Shown here in pieces: positions 6,271-13,028 of a DNA stretch of 13,028 bases. The stretch is taken from assembly GCA_964345105.1 (NCBI GenBank), contig CAYFPZ010000077.1, positions 1 through 13,028 of the forward strand. Reading direction: 5' to 3'. Both the position numbers and the translations under genes were made by a program. Below the pieces are notes generated by a model that worked only from the letters and a program-made list of their open reading frames with translations, made no database searches and was not told the DNA's origin. Source of the DNA: DG-33 sp964345105. GTDB taxonomy: Archaea > Hadarchaeota > Hadarchaeia > Hadarchaeales > Hadarchaeaceae. Within the stretch, counting starts at the first letter, position 1. Every line of letters starts with the position of its first letter.

Positions 6271-7462
6271 AAGGTTTCAACAAGTAGCGTGAGTACTTCA
6301 AGATTTTTTTCAACTCAAGCAAAGACAGCAATCGCGGTGCATTGACTAGAAGGGCTCGGAGTAGTTTTTCATGGCGATCGAAGTCAAAGTGTTTGAGCAC
6401 CAACGCTCGCATTTCTTCTTTCTTCAGGAGCTCGAATATCGAATTTAGATCCTCATCGGTCATTCGTTCAAAAATCCTGCGTACACGAATTCCCAACTCA
6501 AACTCACGGCCAAATCTCTTCATCACAGCTTGTTCATACGCACGAAGCTTCTTGGCGGTGGGCTCGCTTCCAAGGGCATCTATTGCGACTTCGGCCGCAA
6601 GTTGGGCACAAGAAAGCCCGACGTAGATGCCACCGCCCGTAAGGGGCTTGACATGACCTGCGGCGTCACCCACCAGCATCACGCGGTCGGTGTAAATCTT
6701 CCTCGTCAGCGGTTCGGGGCTGAGTCCAGTGTAGAAGTTGAGGATTTTATTGGGTTGAATCTTGGTGGATGCTGTTGGACAGGTTTTTACAAAAGAGAGG
6801 AGCTTCTCGATGGCATTGCCTTGGGAAGTACCGAGCCCCACACGGCAGAGGTTGCCTGCTGGAGTCAACCAAGCAAAGAAGCCCGGCGCAAACGAGCTGC
6901 CGAAGTAAAGCTCGGTGGTGTCGGATCTGACTCTCGCAAAGGTTTCGAGCTGAGCGCATTTGAGGTAGCGTGCAGTTTTCAGCAAACCTGCCTCCCGCGC
7001 GACGATCGAAGCTGGACCATCCGCACCAATCACCAAGCGTGCCTCGACCTCGGTTTCGCGCGCGCCCTTGAGCTTCACCACAGGCTCGCGCCCGAGTTTG
7101 AGCCCCACGCACCTCGTCCTTAAGAGCAGGGTGGCTCCAGCCTTCACGGCTTTCTTCGCTAGTTCCCGGTCAAAAGCGGCACGGTCAATCACGAATGCCT
7201 CCACCTTGCCACGACTTATCTCAACAGGCCCGTTCGATGGAGGATAAAAAATGGCGCGGCGAAGCTTCTCAAGCGCCCATTTCCCTGGCTTGATTTTCAA
7301 CTCCCGGAGACTACCTGTTCCGACTATGCCAGCGCAGCAGACGGGATTTCCGACTTCACCATGTTCTTCCACAATTACAACTTCCAACCCACGCTTGGCA
7401 AGCGCCTCGCCGACAAAACATCCAGCAGGGCCACCCCCAATCACAACAACATCTGCTCGCAA
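6269..7462 (-). CDS. Geranylgeranyl reductase family flavoprotein
   Basis: An FAD-dependent reductase of the GGR family. Archaeal members saturate the geranylgeranyl chains of membrane ether lipids (digeranylgeranylglycerophospholipid reductase). The 397 residues match the usual length. The N-terminal dinucleotide fold has GGGPAG (9-14) and a Glu-rich turn (VEEHGEVGNPVCCAG, 31-45), the family signature. The second FAD motif is GDAAGHVKPLTGGG (265-278), with the conserved PxGGG. The start is TTG 7462: an in-frame TAA lies four codons upstream, AGGTG precedes it at ribosome-site distance, and MRADVVVIGGGPAG is the expected beginning. No other lipid gene is adjacent. Other GGR-family substrates (chlorophyll- or quinone-type prenyl chains) are possible but unlikely in an archaeon. 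Confidence 0.9.
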   Translation of the reverse strand: MRADVVVIGGGPAGCFVGEALAKRGLEVVIVEEHGEVGNPVCCAGIVGTGSLRELKIKPGKWALEKLRRAIFYPPSNGPVEISRGKVEAFVIDRAAFDRELAKKAVKAGATLLLRTRCVGLKLGREPVVKLKGARETEVEARLVIGADGPASIVAREAGLLKTARYLKCAQLETFARVRSDTTELYFGSSFAPGFFAWLTPAGNLCRVGLGTSQGNAIEKLLSFVKTCPTASTKIQPNKILNFYTGLSPEPLTRKIYTDRVMLVGDAAGHVKPLTGGGIYVGLSCAQLAAEVAIDALGSEPTAKKLRAYEQAVMKRFGREFELGIRVRRIFERMTDEDLNSIFELLKKEEMRALVLKHFDFDRHEKLLRALLVNAPRLLSLLELKKILKYSRYLLKP

Positions 7463-7477
7463 CCCAGCACCTTACAA

Positions 7478-7488
7478 CTTTTTTAAGT
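7478..7488. promoter_or_regulatory. AT-rich core promoter between divergent GGR and DUF1616-like genes
   Basis: ACTTTTTTAAG lies in the 55-base gap. On the plus strand it is about 35 bases before ATG 7518, giving a leader of about 8 bases. On the minus strand it reads CTTAAAAAAGT about 22 bases before TTG 7462, a little too close for a leader carrying the AGGTG site. A second AT-rich stretch (TTATCTATTG, minus, near 7492-7501) fits the minus gene better. Confidence 0.35.
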
Positions 7489-7517
7489 CACAATAGATAA
7501 CCCTAACGAGTGATTGG

Positions 7518-8042
7518 ATGCTCGATGTGCTCGCGTACGTGCTCTTCGGCTTGTTTATCCTGATGGCACCAGGCTTCCTATTCACACTCGTGCTCTACCC
7601 ACGTAAGGAGAGCCTCGATTTCTGGCAGCGCATGGGGGTTAGCTTAGGCCTGGGTGTGCTCGTGCTCATCTACCTCGGTTTTGTGCTCGCTCAGCCAGGT
7701 TTGAAAATGCTCACCTTGGCACCATTCGTGCTCGCCGTGTTTGGCGTATGCCTGCTTTTTGCGCTCATAGCATATTGGCGCGGGGGTCTGGATGTGGCCA
7801 TAATTTATGAACGTGCATTAATGCGAAAGATAAGTAAACTGAGACAGCCCAAGCCTAAGCCAGTTCCACCCGAGGAAAAACCAATCCCACCCAAACTGCC
7901 ACCCCCGCCCAAAGAGCCGCCAACCCCACCTGAGGAGAAACCAGCTCCTCCACCCGAAGAGCGGCCAGTCCCATCCGAAGAGCAACCGACTCAACCGCCC
8001 CAACCCTCCGAAGGGAAGCGAGAAAGTGGCGAAAGTGTTTAA
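7518..8042 (+). CDS. DUF1616-like membrane protein with Pro/Glu-rich C-terminal tail
   Basis: Function unknown. The first 90 residues carry three hydrophobic segments (about 3-27, 39-58 and 66-88). The pattern APGFLFTLVLYPRKESLDFWQR then MGVSLGLGVLVLIYLGF resembles the membrane region of archaeal DUF1616 proteins. A short basic stretch (100-114) leads to a 60-residue tail made almost only of Pro, Glu, Lys and Gln, with repeated PPEEKP (117-122, 137-142) and PPPEERP (144-150). The tail is probably disordered; its repeats are 60 bases apart in DNA. Start: ATG 7518 after AGTGAT. It leads a run with pth2 and thiL, and its last 17 bases overlap the GTG start used for pth2. The DUF1616 assignment is by pattern only. 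Confidence 0.72.
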   Translation: MLDVLAYVLFGLFILMAPGFLFTLVLYPRKESLDFWQRMGVSLGLGVLVLIYLGFVLAQPGLKMLTLAPFVLAVFGVCLLFALIAYWRGGLDVAIIYERALMRKISKLRQPKPKPVPPEEKPIPPKLPPPPKEPPTPPEEKPAPPPEERPVPSEEQPTQPPQPSEGKRESGESV

Positions 8043-8391
8043 GTACAAGCAAGTCATTGTCGTTCGAGCCGACCTTAAGATGAGCCCGGGAAAGCTCGCG
8101 ACGCAGGTTGCACATGGAGCGGTTGTTGCTTTTGAACGAGCGCGCAAAGATCACCGTGAATGGGCAGAAGTTTGGTTGAGCGAGGGGCAGAAAAAAGTGG
8201 TGGTCAAAGTGGCGAGCGAGCAAGAGTTACTAATGCTGCAAAAGCGTGCAAAGGAGCTTGACATTCCCGCTGAGCTGATCCAAGATGCCGGATTGACCGA
8301 GTTGCCCCCAAGTACGACGACCGTGCTCGCGATCGGCCCAGCGCTAAACGAGGTTGTGGACCCGCTTACGGGCAACCTACCTCTTCTCTAG
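8026..8391 (+). CDS. pth2: Peptidyl-tRNA hydrolase, archaeal type (Pth2)
   Basis: Releases peptidyl groups from tRNAs that drop off the ribosome, recycling tRNA in the cytoplasm. The 121 residues match the single-domain archaeal Pth2. Hallmarks are KYKQVIVVRADLKMSPGK (residues 6-23, with the catalytic-region Lys23), QVAHG (27-31) and IQDAGLTELPPSTTTVLAIGP (85-105, including Asp87). The start is either GTG 8026, preceded by a purine-rich GGGAAGCGAG and overlapping the upstream gene by 17 bases, or GTG 8035, which would give MFKYKQ, a common family start. The overlap suggests translational coupling. thiL follows after 8 bases. Confidence 0.93.
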   Translation: MAKVFKYKQVIVVRADLKMSPGKLATQVAHGAVVAFERARKDHREWAEVWLSEGQKKVVVKVASEQELLMLQKRAKELDIPAELIQDAGLTELPPSTTTVLAIGPALNEVVDPLTGNLPLL

Positions 8392-8399
8392 GTGAAGAT

Positions 8400-9383
8400 A
8401 TGAAGCTGAGCGATGTTGGTGAAAGAACACTGATTGAGCTTGCCCGCAAAATTTGCAAGCGTGGAGCCCGCGTCAGAGTAGGTATAGGCGATGATGCAGC
8501 TGTGCTAGATTTGGATAGTCTCAAGTGTGCAGTTTTGACAACTGATATGCTCGTCGCAAGCAGGCATTTCCCACCTGGTACCTCACCCGAGCAAATAGGT
8601 CGCAAGGCGGTCGTGGTCAACCTGAGTGACCTAGCAGCGATGGGCGCAGAGCCACTAGGGCTGATTTTCTCGGTGGGCCTGCCGAGGAGGCTTAAAGTTA
8701 AATTTGTCGAGCGACTCGTGCGGGGCATGGATGTGGCCGCACGCGAACACGGCACCTACATTGTCGGTGGAGACTTGGACGAGAGCGAAGAGATAATCAT
8801 ATCGGGGATGGCTTTAGGCATGACCCGCAGGCGAGAGTTCTTAACGCGCTCCGGAGCGAAGGTTGGCGACATCATCGCGGTAACTGGCAAACTTGGAGCT
8901 GCCGCTGCGGGTTTGAAGCTCCTTCTCAAGCGGCTTCCGGTCAAGAGCTACCGTGCGCTAGTTAGAACCCAGCTCGAACCGAGAGCGCGCGTGCGAGAGG
9001 GTAGAGCTTTGGCGCGGAGTGGCTTCGTCACATCAGCGATAGATGTGACGGATGGGCTGGCAGCAAATCTCTGGCAGCTTGCGAAGGAGAGCAAGGTGAA
9101 AATTGTTATTGACCGCGATAGTATACCCGAACACCCGCTTGTCAGAAAATTTGCAGCCAAACACGGTTTCAATGTAGATGATTTCGTGCTCGTCGGAGGG
9201 GAAGATTTTGAATTGCTCTTCACAGTTCGCCCGCAAGGCTGGGAAAAAGTTCTGCTGACGCTCAAGCGCATGGGCACAAAGGCAACCATGATCGGACGTG
9301 TAACCAAGGGCAAGGGAGTTTTTATCAGGTCTAAGGGAAAGACAAGAGCGTTGCCAGACCGCGGTTATGAACATTTTAGATGA
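8400..9383 (+). CDS. thiL: Thiamine-monophosphate kinase
   Basis: Phosphorylates thiamine monophosphate with ATP to thiamine diphosphate, the last step of cofactor synthesis. The 327 residues fit ThiL of the AIR synthase-like fold. ATP and Mg2+ motifs are present in order: GIGDDAAVL (28-36), TTDMLV (48-53), NLSDLAAMGA (74-83), VGGDLDES (122-129), AIDVTDGL (213-220) and GGEDFELL (266-273). Start: ATG 8400 with a strong ribosome site GGTGA overlapping the pth2 stop codon, which indicates cotranscription. No other thiamine gene and no recognisable TPP riboswitch lies upstream, so it appears to be expressed with the housekeeping pth2 rather than a thi regulon. The downstream 241 bases before pheS are AT-rich. 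Confidence 0.95.
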   Translation: MKLSDVGERTLIELARKICKRGARVRVGIGDDAAVLDLDSLKCAVLTTDMLVASRHFPPGTSPEQIGRKAVVVNLSDLAAMGAEPLGLIFSVGLPRRLKVKFVERLVRGMDVAAREHGTYIVGGDLDESEEIIISGMALGMTRRREFLTRSGAKVGDIIAVTGKLGAAAAGLKLLLKRLPVKSYRALVRTQLEPRARVREGRALARSGFVTSAIDVTDGLAANLWQLAKESKVKIVIDRDSIPEHPLVRKFAAKHGFNVDDFVLVGGEDFELLFTVRPQGWEKVLLTLKRMGTKATMIGRVTKGKGVFIRSKGKTRALPDRGYEHFR

Positions 9384-9439
9384 GTAAAAATATGCCTACG
9401 ATTTGCGGGCCAGTAAATACATTCTCGCTTATTTTAGTT

Positions 9440-9532
9440 TCACCCAGTATTCTCAAAATATACTAATAAATTACCAATCAAAATGATGCCAATGATCGAA
9501 ACACCGATAGTTAAGATTTTTTTATTCATCAT
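9440..9532 (-). CDS. Possible 30-residue single-pass membrane peptide or gene remnant
   Basis: In the AT-rich gap between thiL and pheS the minus strand encodes a 30-residue peptide starting MMNKKILTIGVSIIGIILIG and ending YFENTG before TGA. It has a short Lys-rich start, an uninterrupted hydrophobic segment of about 20 residues and a short polar end, the layout of a signal anchor. Its codons are much richer in A and T than neighbouring genes. There is no ribosome site before ATG 9532 (or 9529). It may be a real small membrane protein, the N-terminus of a secreted protein that lost its body, or chance in AT-rich DNA. Confidence 0.25.
   Translation of the reverse strand: MMNKKILTIGVSIIGIILIGNLLVYFENTG
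9517..9523 (+). terminator. T7 run downstream of thiL
   Basis: Seven T on the plus strand, 134 bases after the thiL stop, could end the DUF1616-pth2-thiL transcript before pheS. There is no hairpin. In this AT-rich stretch a run of this length is weak evidence. Confidence 0.25.
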
Positions 9533-9624
9533 GATTTAACTAGTTCATACCTGCGATATCTCGCCTATACCTCCAGTTTGGGGGAAAACCGTGTCCCGCA
9601 ACCCTCATAACTCTTTCTCACCTT

Positions 9625-11178
9625 GTGTTTCTGGGGTTGAAGTTGAATCTCCACGCGACCATCGACGGGCTGAGCTTCCAGGAGAAAAAAGTCCTGCTTG
9701 CTCTCCAAGAGCTTGGCGGGAGGGCTGGAATCTCAGACCTCGCTGGACACGCCAGCCTTGACCAGTCCACTATAATGCGGGCTGTTCTCGCCCTATCCGA
9801 ACATGGGCTGATAGAGGTACGAGAGAAAAAGTCTTCGAAAGCCGTAACCCTTCCAGAAGGTTTAGAGTACGCTCGCGATGGGTTACCCGAGCGTAGGATG
9901 CTTGTGGCTTTGGCCAGCTGCGGTCCGGAAGCTGTCAACGAGGTAGCTGCCCGCGCCAACCTGAGTGAGGAACGAAAGCAAATTGCTCTCGCGTGGCTCA
10001 AGCGCAAGGGCTGGGCTGAATTCACCAAGAAGGATGAAAAAACCGTGCTAGCCATGACCGAAAGCGGTGGCGAGGCCCTCTCCCAGAAATCAGCGGACGA
10101 AAAGCTGCTCGATTTGCTAGCAGCCAAGGCACGCAACGTAGACGAGTTACCTGCTGATATGAAAGAACCGCTTAGCACTTTGGTGGAGCGGAAGCTGGTT
10201 AAAATTGAGGAGGAAACATGGCGCGAGCTGGAGCTGACCGATCTCGGAAATCAGGCGCTAAAGCTGGGCATCAAACTTGTCGAAGAGGTAAGCGAGCTTA
10301 GCCACGAGCTGCTCACTAGCGGGCGCTGGCGAGAGGTAAAGTTCAGGCGCTACGACGTGGTAGCCCCGGTGACCCCGACTCATCCAGGAAAGGTCCACCC
10401 TCAACAACAGGTCATTGACGAGCTCCGCGAGATATTGCTCGAGATGGGGTTCGTCGAGATCAAAAGTAACATGGTCGAGTCAGAATTTTGGAACTTCGAT
10501 GCCCTCTTTCAAGCTCAAGATCATCCCGCTCGCGAAATCCACGACAGCCTCTCGCTATCGAAACCGGAGCGGACTAAATTGCCATCATCCGCTTTGGTCA
10601 AAAGGGTGGCAGCAGCGCACGAGCGCGGCGTCGCAGGGTCGACGGGCTGGGGTTACAAGTTCAGCGTCGATATCAGCCAAAGACCAGTACTGTGCTCGCA
10701 GACCACTGCCGCGACCGTTCGCTACTTAGCTTCACATCCGGAGCCGCCAGCTAAGGTTTTCTGCATCGACCGCGTCTACCGCCATGAAAAAATCGACTAT
10801 AAACACCTCGCCGAATTCTACCAAGCCGAGGGGATAGTGATGAATCCCGGGCTTACGCTGCGCGACATGCTTGGGTACCTCAAGCAGATAATGGTCAAGC
10901 TCGGGTTGCCCAAGATTAGGTTCAGGCCGGGTTATTTCCCCTACACAGAACCATCGGTGGAAGCTGACGTGTACTTCCCCGAAAAGCATGAGTGGCTCGA
11001 GGTTTTGGGCGCGGGAATGTTCCGACCTGAGTTACTCCGCCCATTAGGTATCAAGCATCCGGTCCTCGCGTGGGGGATTGGATTCTCGCGACTAGCCATG
11101 ATTCAGCTGGGTATCGAAGATATTCGAGATCTCTTCAACAACGACCTCGAATGGCTTCGCACAAAGAGGATGGTATAG
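9625..11178 (+). CDS. pheS: Phenylalanyl-tRNA synthetase alpha subunit
   Basis: Catalytic subunit of the class II (alpha beta)2 enzyme that charges tRNA-Phe. At up to 517 residues it is archaeal/eukaryotic in length. The N-terminal 220 residues resemble stacked winged-helix modules (QEKKVLLALQELGG, then repeated helix-turn-helix-like stretches), as in tRNA-binding archaeal PheS. The catalytic core begins near PTHPGKVHPQQQ. Motif 2 is CIDRVYRHEKIDYKHLAEFY (about residue 379) and motif 3 GAGMFRPELLRPLG ... GIGFSRLAM (about 462-491). The start is uncertain: GTG 9625, TTG 9637 and TTG 9643 are in frame. TTG 9643 has GGGG six bases upstream and gives a length nearer relatives; GTG 9625 is the longest option and is the one given here. 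pheT follows with no gap. Confidence 0.95.
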   Translation: MFLGLKLNLHATIDGLSFQEKKVLLALQELGGRAGISDLAGHASLDQSTIMRAVLALSEHGLIEVREKKSSKAVTLPEGLEYARDGLPERRMLVALASCGPEAVNEVAARANLSEERKQIALAWLKRKGWAEFTKKDEKTVLAMTESGGEALSQKSADEKLLDLLAAKARNVDELPADMKEPLSTLVERKLVKIEEETWRELELTDLGNQALKLGIKLVEEVSELSHELLTSGRWREVKFRRYDVVAPVTPTHPGKVHPQQQVIDELREILLEMGFVEIKSNMVESEFWNFDALFQAQDHPAREIHDSLSLSKPERTKLPSSALVKRVAAAHERGVAGSTGWGYKFSVDISQRPVLCSQTTAATVRYLASHPEPPAKVFCIDRVYRHEKIDYKHLAEFYQAEGIVMNPGLTLRDMLGYLKQIMVKLGLPKIRFRPGYFPYTEPSVEADVYFPEKHEWLEVLGAGMFRPELLRPLGIKHPVLAWGIGFSRLAMIQLGIEDIRDLFNNDLEWLRTKRMV

Positions 11179-12816
11179 ATGCCGTCGATTAACGTCAGCT
11201 ACCGCGACCTCTGCAAGCTGGTTGGCAAGCGAATTGAGTCGAATCAACTCTGCGAGCGTTTGGGCATGCTGGGGATAGAGGCCGAGGCTACCAACGACGA
11301 GCTCAAGCTTGAAATTACGCACAACCGCCCCGACCTGCTCAGCCCTGAAGGAGTAGCGAGGGCGCTTAGTGGCTTTTTAAGTGTGAAAACAGGACTACCT
11401 CTTTACAAGCTGAGCGCTTCTGGAGTGACGGTCGAAGTTGACCAGAGCGTTAAGACCATCCGACCTTTTATCGCGGCTGGCGTCGTGACAAACGTGAAGC
11501 TGACCGATGAAATTGTGGCATCACTCATGCAGGTCCAAGAAAAGCTTCACGCCTCACTATGCAGAAATCGGCGCAGGGGCTCAATAGGTGTTTACGACCT
11601 CGACACCATCAAGCCGCCCGTGCGCTACACCACCACTTTGCCCGATGGCATCCGCTTCGTCCCGCTGGAATTCGCTCGGGAGCTCACGCCAGCTCAAATC
11701 CTGCGCGAACACCCGAAGGGCATCGAGTACGGATCGATCATACAGGGGCGGCCCCGCTACCCGCTGCTAATCGACTCCCGAGGCGTGGTGCTTTCCATGC
11801 CCCCAATCATCAACAGTGAAGAGACGCGCGTCACGAGCAACACAAAACGACTCTTCATTGATGTCACGGGCGAGGACGAGCGCGTGGCGAATCAATCCCT
11901 AACGATCTTGATGACCGGACTGGCTGAGCGGGGTTTTGGGCTTCAGTCGGTCGTGGTTAAGTATCCGAGTAGACGCGTTCAAACGCCCAACCTTCGCCCC
12001 AGCCGACACCGCCTGAGCGTGCGCGCCACAAACGAGTTCATAGGCCTCAACCTGAAACCGAAGGGAATTGCCAAGATTGCGGAACGCATGCGCTACGGCG
12101 TTGTGGGTAAAGGTGAAATCTTGACGCTGCTGGCCCCGCCTTACCGAAGCGACCTGATGCACGAGGTTGACCTCATTGAAGATATAGCCATAGGCTACGG
12201 CTACGACCGGCTCGAGCCCACACTGCCTAAGGTGGTGACCACAGGCGAGCGGGCACCAGTAGAGCGACTCAGTGAGCGGGCTAGGCGAGTTTTGACGGGG
12301 TTGGGATTCATGGAGGTCATGACTTACACTCTCACCAACCAGCACACGAATTTCGAGCTCATGCGCGTAGGTGGCGAGGCTGCAGAAATCGCGAACCCGG
12401 TGTCGGAGGAGTACACAATCATAAGAAACTCGTTGCTCCCCTGCTTGCTCTCTGTGCTGCGAGCGAACCGACGCAACCCGTTGCCCCAGCGCGTGTTTGA
12501 GGTGGGTGATGTTGTGGTGCTTGACGACCAAGCTGAAACTAGTGCTAGAAGCGTGCGCCGTGCTGCAGCGATGGTGATAGGCGAGGAAACAGGATTCACC
12601 TATATCAAAGCCGTTGCGGAGGCCTTGCTCCGAGAGTTAGGCATTTTCTATGAGGTCCGTCCCATCGAGCACTCCAGCTTCTTACAAGGTCGAGCGGCTG
12701 AGTTTGTCTCCGACGGTAAGAGCTTGGGCATTGTTGGTGAAATACATCCAGAAGTCATCCTAGGATTCGAACTCGAGCACCCGGTTGCGGCGTTTGAGCT
12801 TGAGCTACAAAAGTAA
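11179..12816 (+). CDS. pheT: Phenylalanyl-tRNA synthetase beta subunit, archaeal type
   Basis: Partner of PheS, completing the heterotetramer; it contributes tRNA recognition and the editing B3/B4 domain that clears mischarged Tyr-tRNA-Phe. At 545 residues it is the short archaeal/eukaryotic form without the bacterial N-terminal EMAP-like and C-terminal RNA-binding extensions. Visible landmarks are the opening MPSINVSYRDLCKLVG, EITHNRPDLLSPEGVARAL (about 49-67) of the B1 domain, a B3/B4 region around 120-260 with the archaeal-type IGVYDLD and MPPIINSEETRV, the B5 segment VDLIEDIAIGYGYDRLEP near 335, and a catalytic-like fold to the end (FEVGDVVV, GEIHPEV). The ATG directly follows the pheS stop, with GAGG about nine bases upstream inside pheS, so translation is probably coupled. 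Confidence 0.96.
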   Translation: MPSINVSYRDLCKLVGKRIESNQLCERLGMLGIEAEATNDELKLEITHNRPDLLSPEGVARALSGFLSVKTGLPLYKLSASGVTVEVDQSVKTIRPFIAAGVVTNVKLTDEIVASLMQVQEKLHASLCRNRRRGSIGVYDLDTIKPPVRYTTTLPDGIRFVPLEFARELTPAQILREHPKGIEYGSIIQGRPRYPLLIDSRGVVLSMPPIINSEETRVTSNTKRLFIDVTGEDERVANQSLTILMTGLAERGFGLQSVVVKYPSRRVQTPNLRPSRHRLSVRATNEFIGLNLKPKGIAKIAERMRYGVVGKGEILTLLAPPYRSDLMHEVDLIEDIAIGYGYDRLEPTLPKVVTTGERAPVERLSERARRVLTGLGFMEVMTYTLTNQHTNFELMRVGGEAAEIANPVSEEYTIIRNSLLPCLLSVLRANRRNPLPQRVFEVGDVVVLDDQAETSARSVRRAAAMVIGEETGFTYIKAVAEALLRELGIFYEVRPIEHSSFLQGRAAEFVSDGKSLGIVGEIHPEVILGFELEHPVAAFELELQK

Positions 12817-12839
12817 GGCTTTTACTCCACAAAAAACCA

Positions 12840-12847
12840 ACTTAAAC
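12840..12847 (+). promoter_or_regulatory. TATA-like box in the unassigned 3' region
   Basis: ACTTAAAC, 24 bases after the pheT stop, predicts plus-strand transcription from about 12870 into the unassigned segment with direct repeats and foldable sequence. Whether the transcript encodes a protein or is an RNA gene cannot be settled inside the window. Confidence 0.3.
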
Positions 12848-12912
12848 TGCGATGAAGGAACAATCCGTGGTAATCGAGAGCTGGCGTGATCTATGAGCGC
12901 CGGTGCATCACT

Positions 12913-13022
12913 GCGGGAACACTGGAGCAACCCGTCGGCAATCGTGCCAAAATTGGGTCCTCGTCCGAGCTATTGGCGGGAACACCTAGTGATGATTTCG
13001 AGACAACCCTGGTGCGGAACAC
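12913..13022 (+). repeat. Three direct copies of GCGGGAACAC in an unassigned region
   Basis: GCGGGAACAC occurs at 12913-12922 and 12976-12985, and GCGGAACAC (one G fewer) at 13014-13022, starting 63 and 38 bases apart. The segment 12870-13028 can also fold: CTGGCG 12881-12886 with CGCCGG 12898-12903, GCGGG 12913-12917 with CCCGT 12931-12935, and GGCA with TGCC around an ATCG loop at 12937-12948. Two plus frames stay open to the window edge but resemble nothing I know. A structured RNA or the start of a gene are both possible. Confidence 0.35.
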
Positions 13023-13028
13023 GGCGGG

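Noticed and set aside
8391..8400. TPP riboswitch upstream of thiL
   Set aside because: Only 8 bases separate pth2 and thiL, and nothing resembling the conserved TPP aptamer core was seen ahead of the operon.
9618..10178. 186-codon minus-strand frame opposite pheS
   Set aside because: Its Ser/Arg-rich translation is typical of an antisense shadow, and the plus strand encodes a clear PheS N-terminal region.
12812..12826. AGTAA/TTACT inverted repeat at the pheT stop as a terminator hairpin
   Set aside because: Only five AT-rich pairs, and no T tract follows on the plus strand.
12989..12995. C box (GTGATGA) of a C/D guide RNA
   Set aside because: No CTGA D or D' box follows at guide distance before the window ends, and one seven-base match is weak.
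12893..13028. Partial plus-strand protein genes starting at GTG 12886 or ATG 12893
   Set aside because: Two different frames stay open for about 45 codons, which is not unusual at this base composition; neither translation resembles a known family and there is no ribosome site.

Overview
The window is a stretch of an archaeal chromosome with about half G+C and dense genes. It carries an archaeal-type ribosomal protein L10e, a Pth2-type peptidyl-tRNA hydrolase, archaeal-type PheS and PheT, an agmatinase and a geranylgeranyl-reductase-family flavoprotein of the kind used for ether lipids. AT-rich TATA boxes lie about 25 bases upstream of starts with very short or no leaders. I cannot place the lineage more closely; an uncultivated archaeon is plausible.

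Layout. Bases 1-2468 (minus) hold most of a pyruvate, phosphate dikinase gene, cut at its 3' end by the window. A shared TATA element separates it from a divergent agmatinase gene (2543-3418, plus). That gene overlaps tail to tail with ribosomal protein L10e (3407-3925, minus). A second divergent promoter region, with a perfect inverted repeat, leads to a TrkA-type K+ regulatory protein (3999-4658, plus), whose 3' end overlaps a convergent DRG/Obg-like TGS GTPase (4640-5812, minus). The gap 5813-6268 contains no protein gene. It holds a strong candidate for an independently transcribed structured RNA (6030-6260) that I cannot match to RNase P, SRP or any other RNA I know. A geranylgeranyl reductase family gene follows (6269-7462, minus). 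A plus-strand run then gives a DUF1616-like membrane protein with a Pro/Glu-rich tail, peptidyl-tRNA hydrolase and thiamine-monophosphate kinase (7518-9383). After an AT-rich spacer with a possible 30-residue membrane peptide come pheS and pheT (9625-12816). The last 212 bases are unassigned and contain three copies of a short direct repeat.

How it fits together. Most of this is housekeeping: translation (L10e, Pth2, PheST, probably the DRG GTPase), C3 carbon metabolism (PPDK), polyamine synthesis (agmatinase), membrane lipid saturation (GGR), thiamine diphosphate supply (ThiL) and K+ homeostasis (TrkA). The plus-strand genes 7518-9383 look like one transcript, and pheS-pheT like another with stop and start abutting. 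The part most worth pursuing is the RNA at 6030-6260: a TATA box at the right distance, a 9-bp helix closing its two ends, and a T-rich tract straight after.
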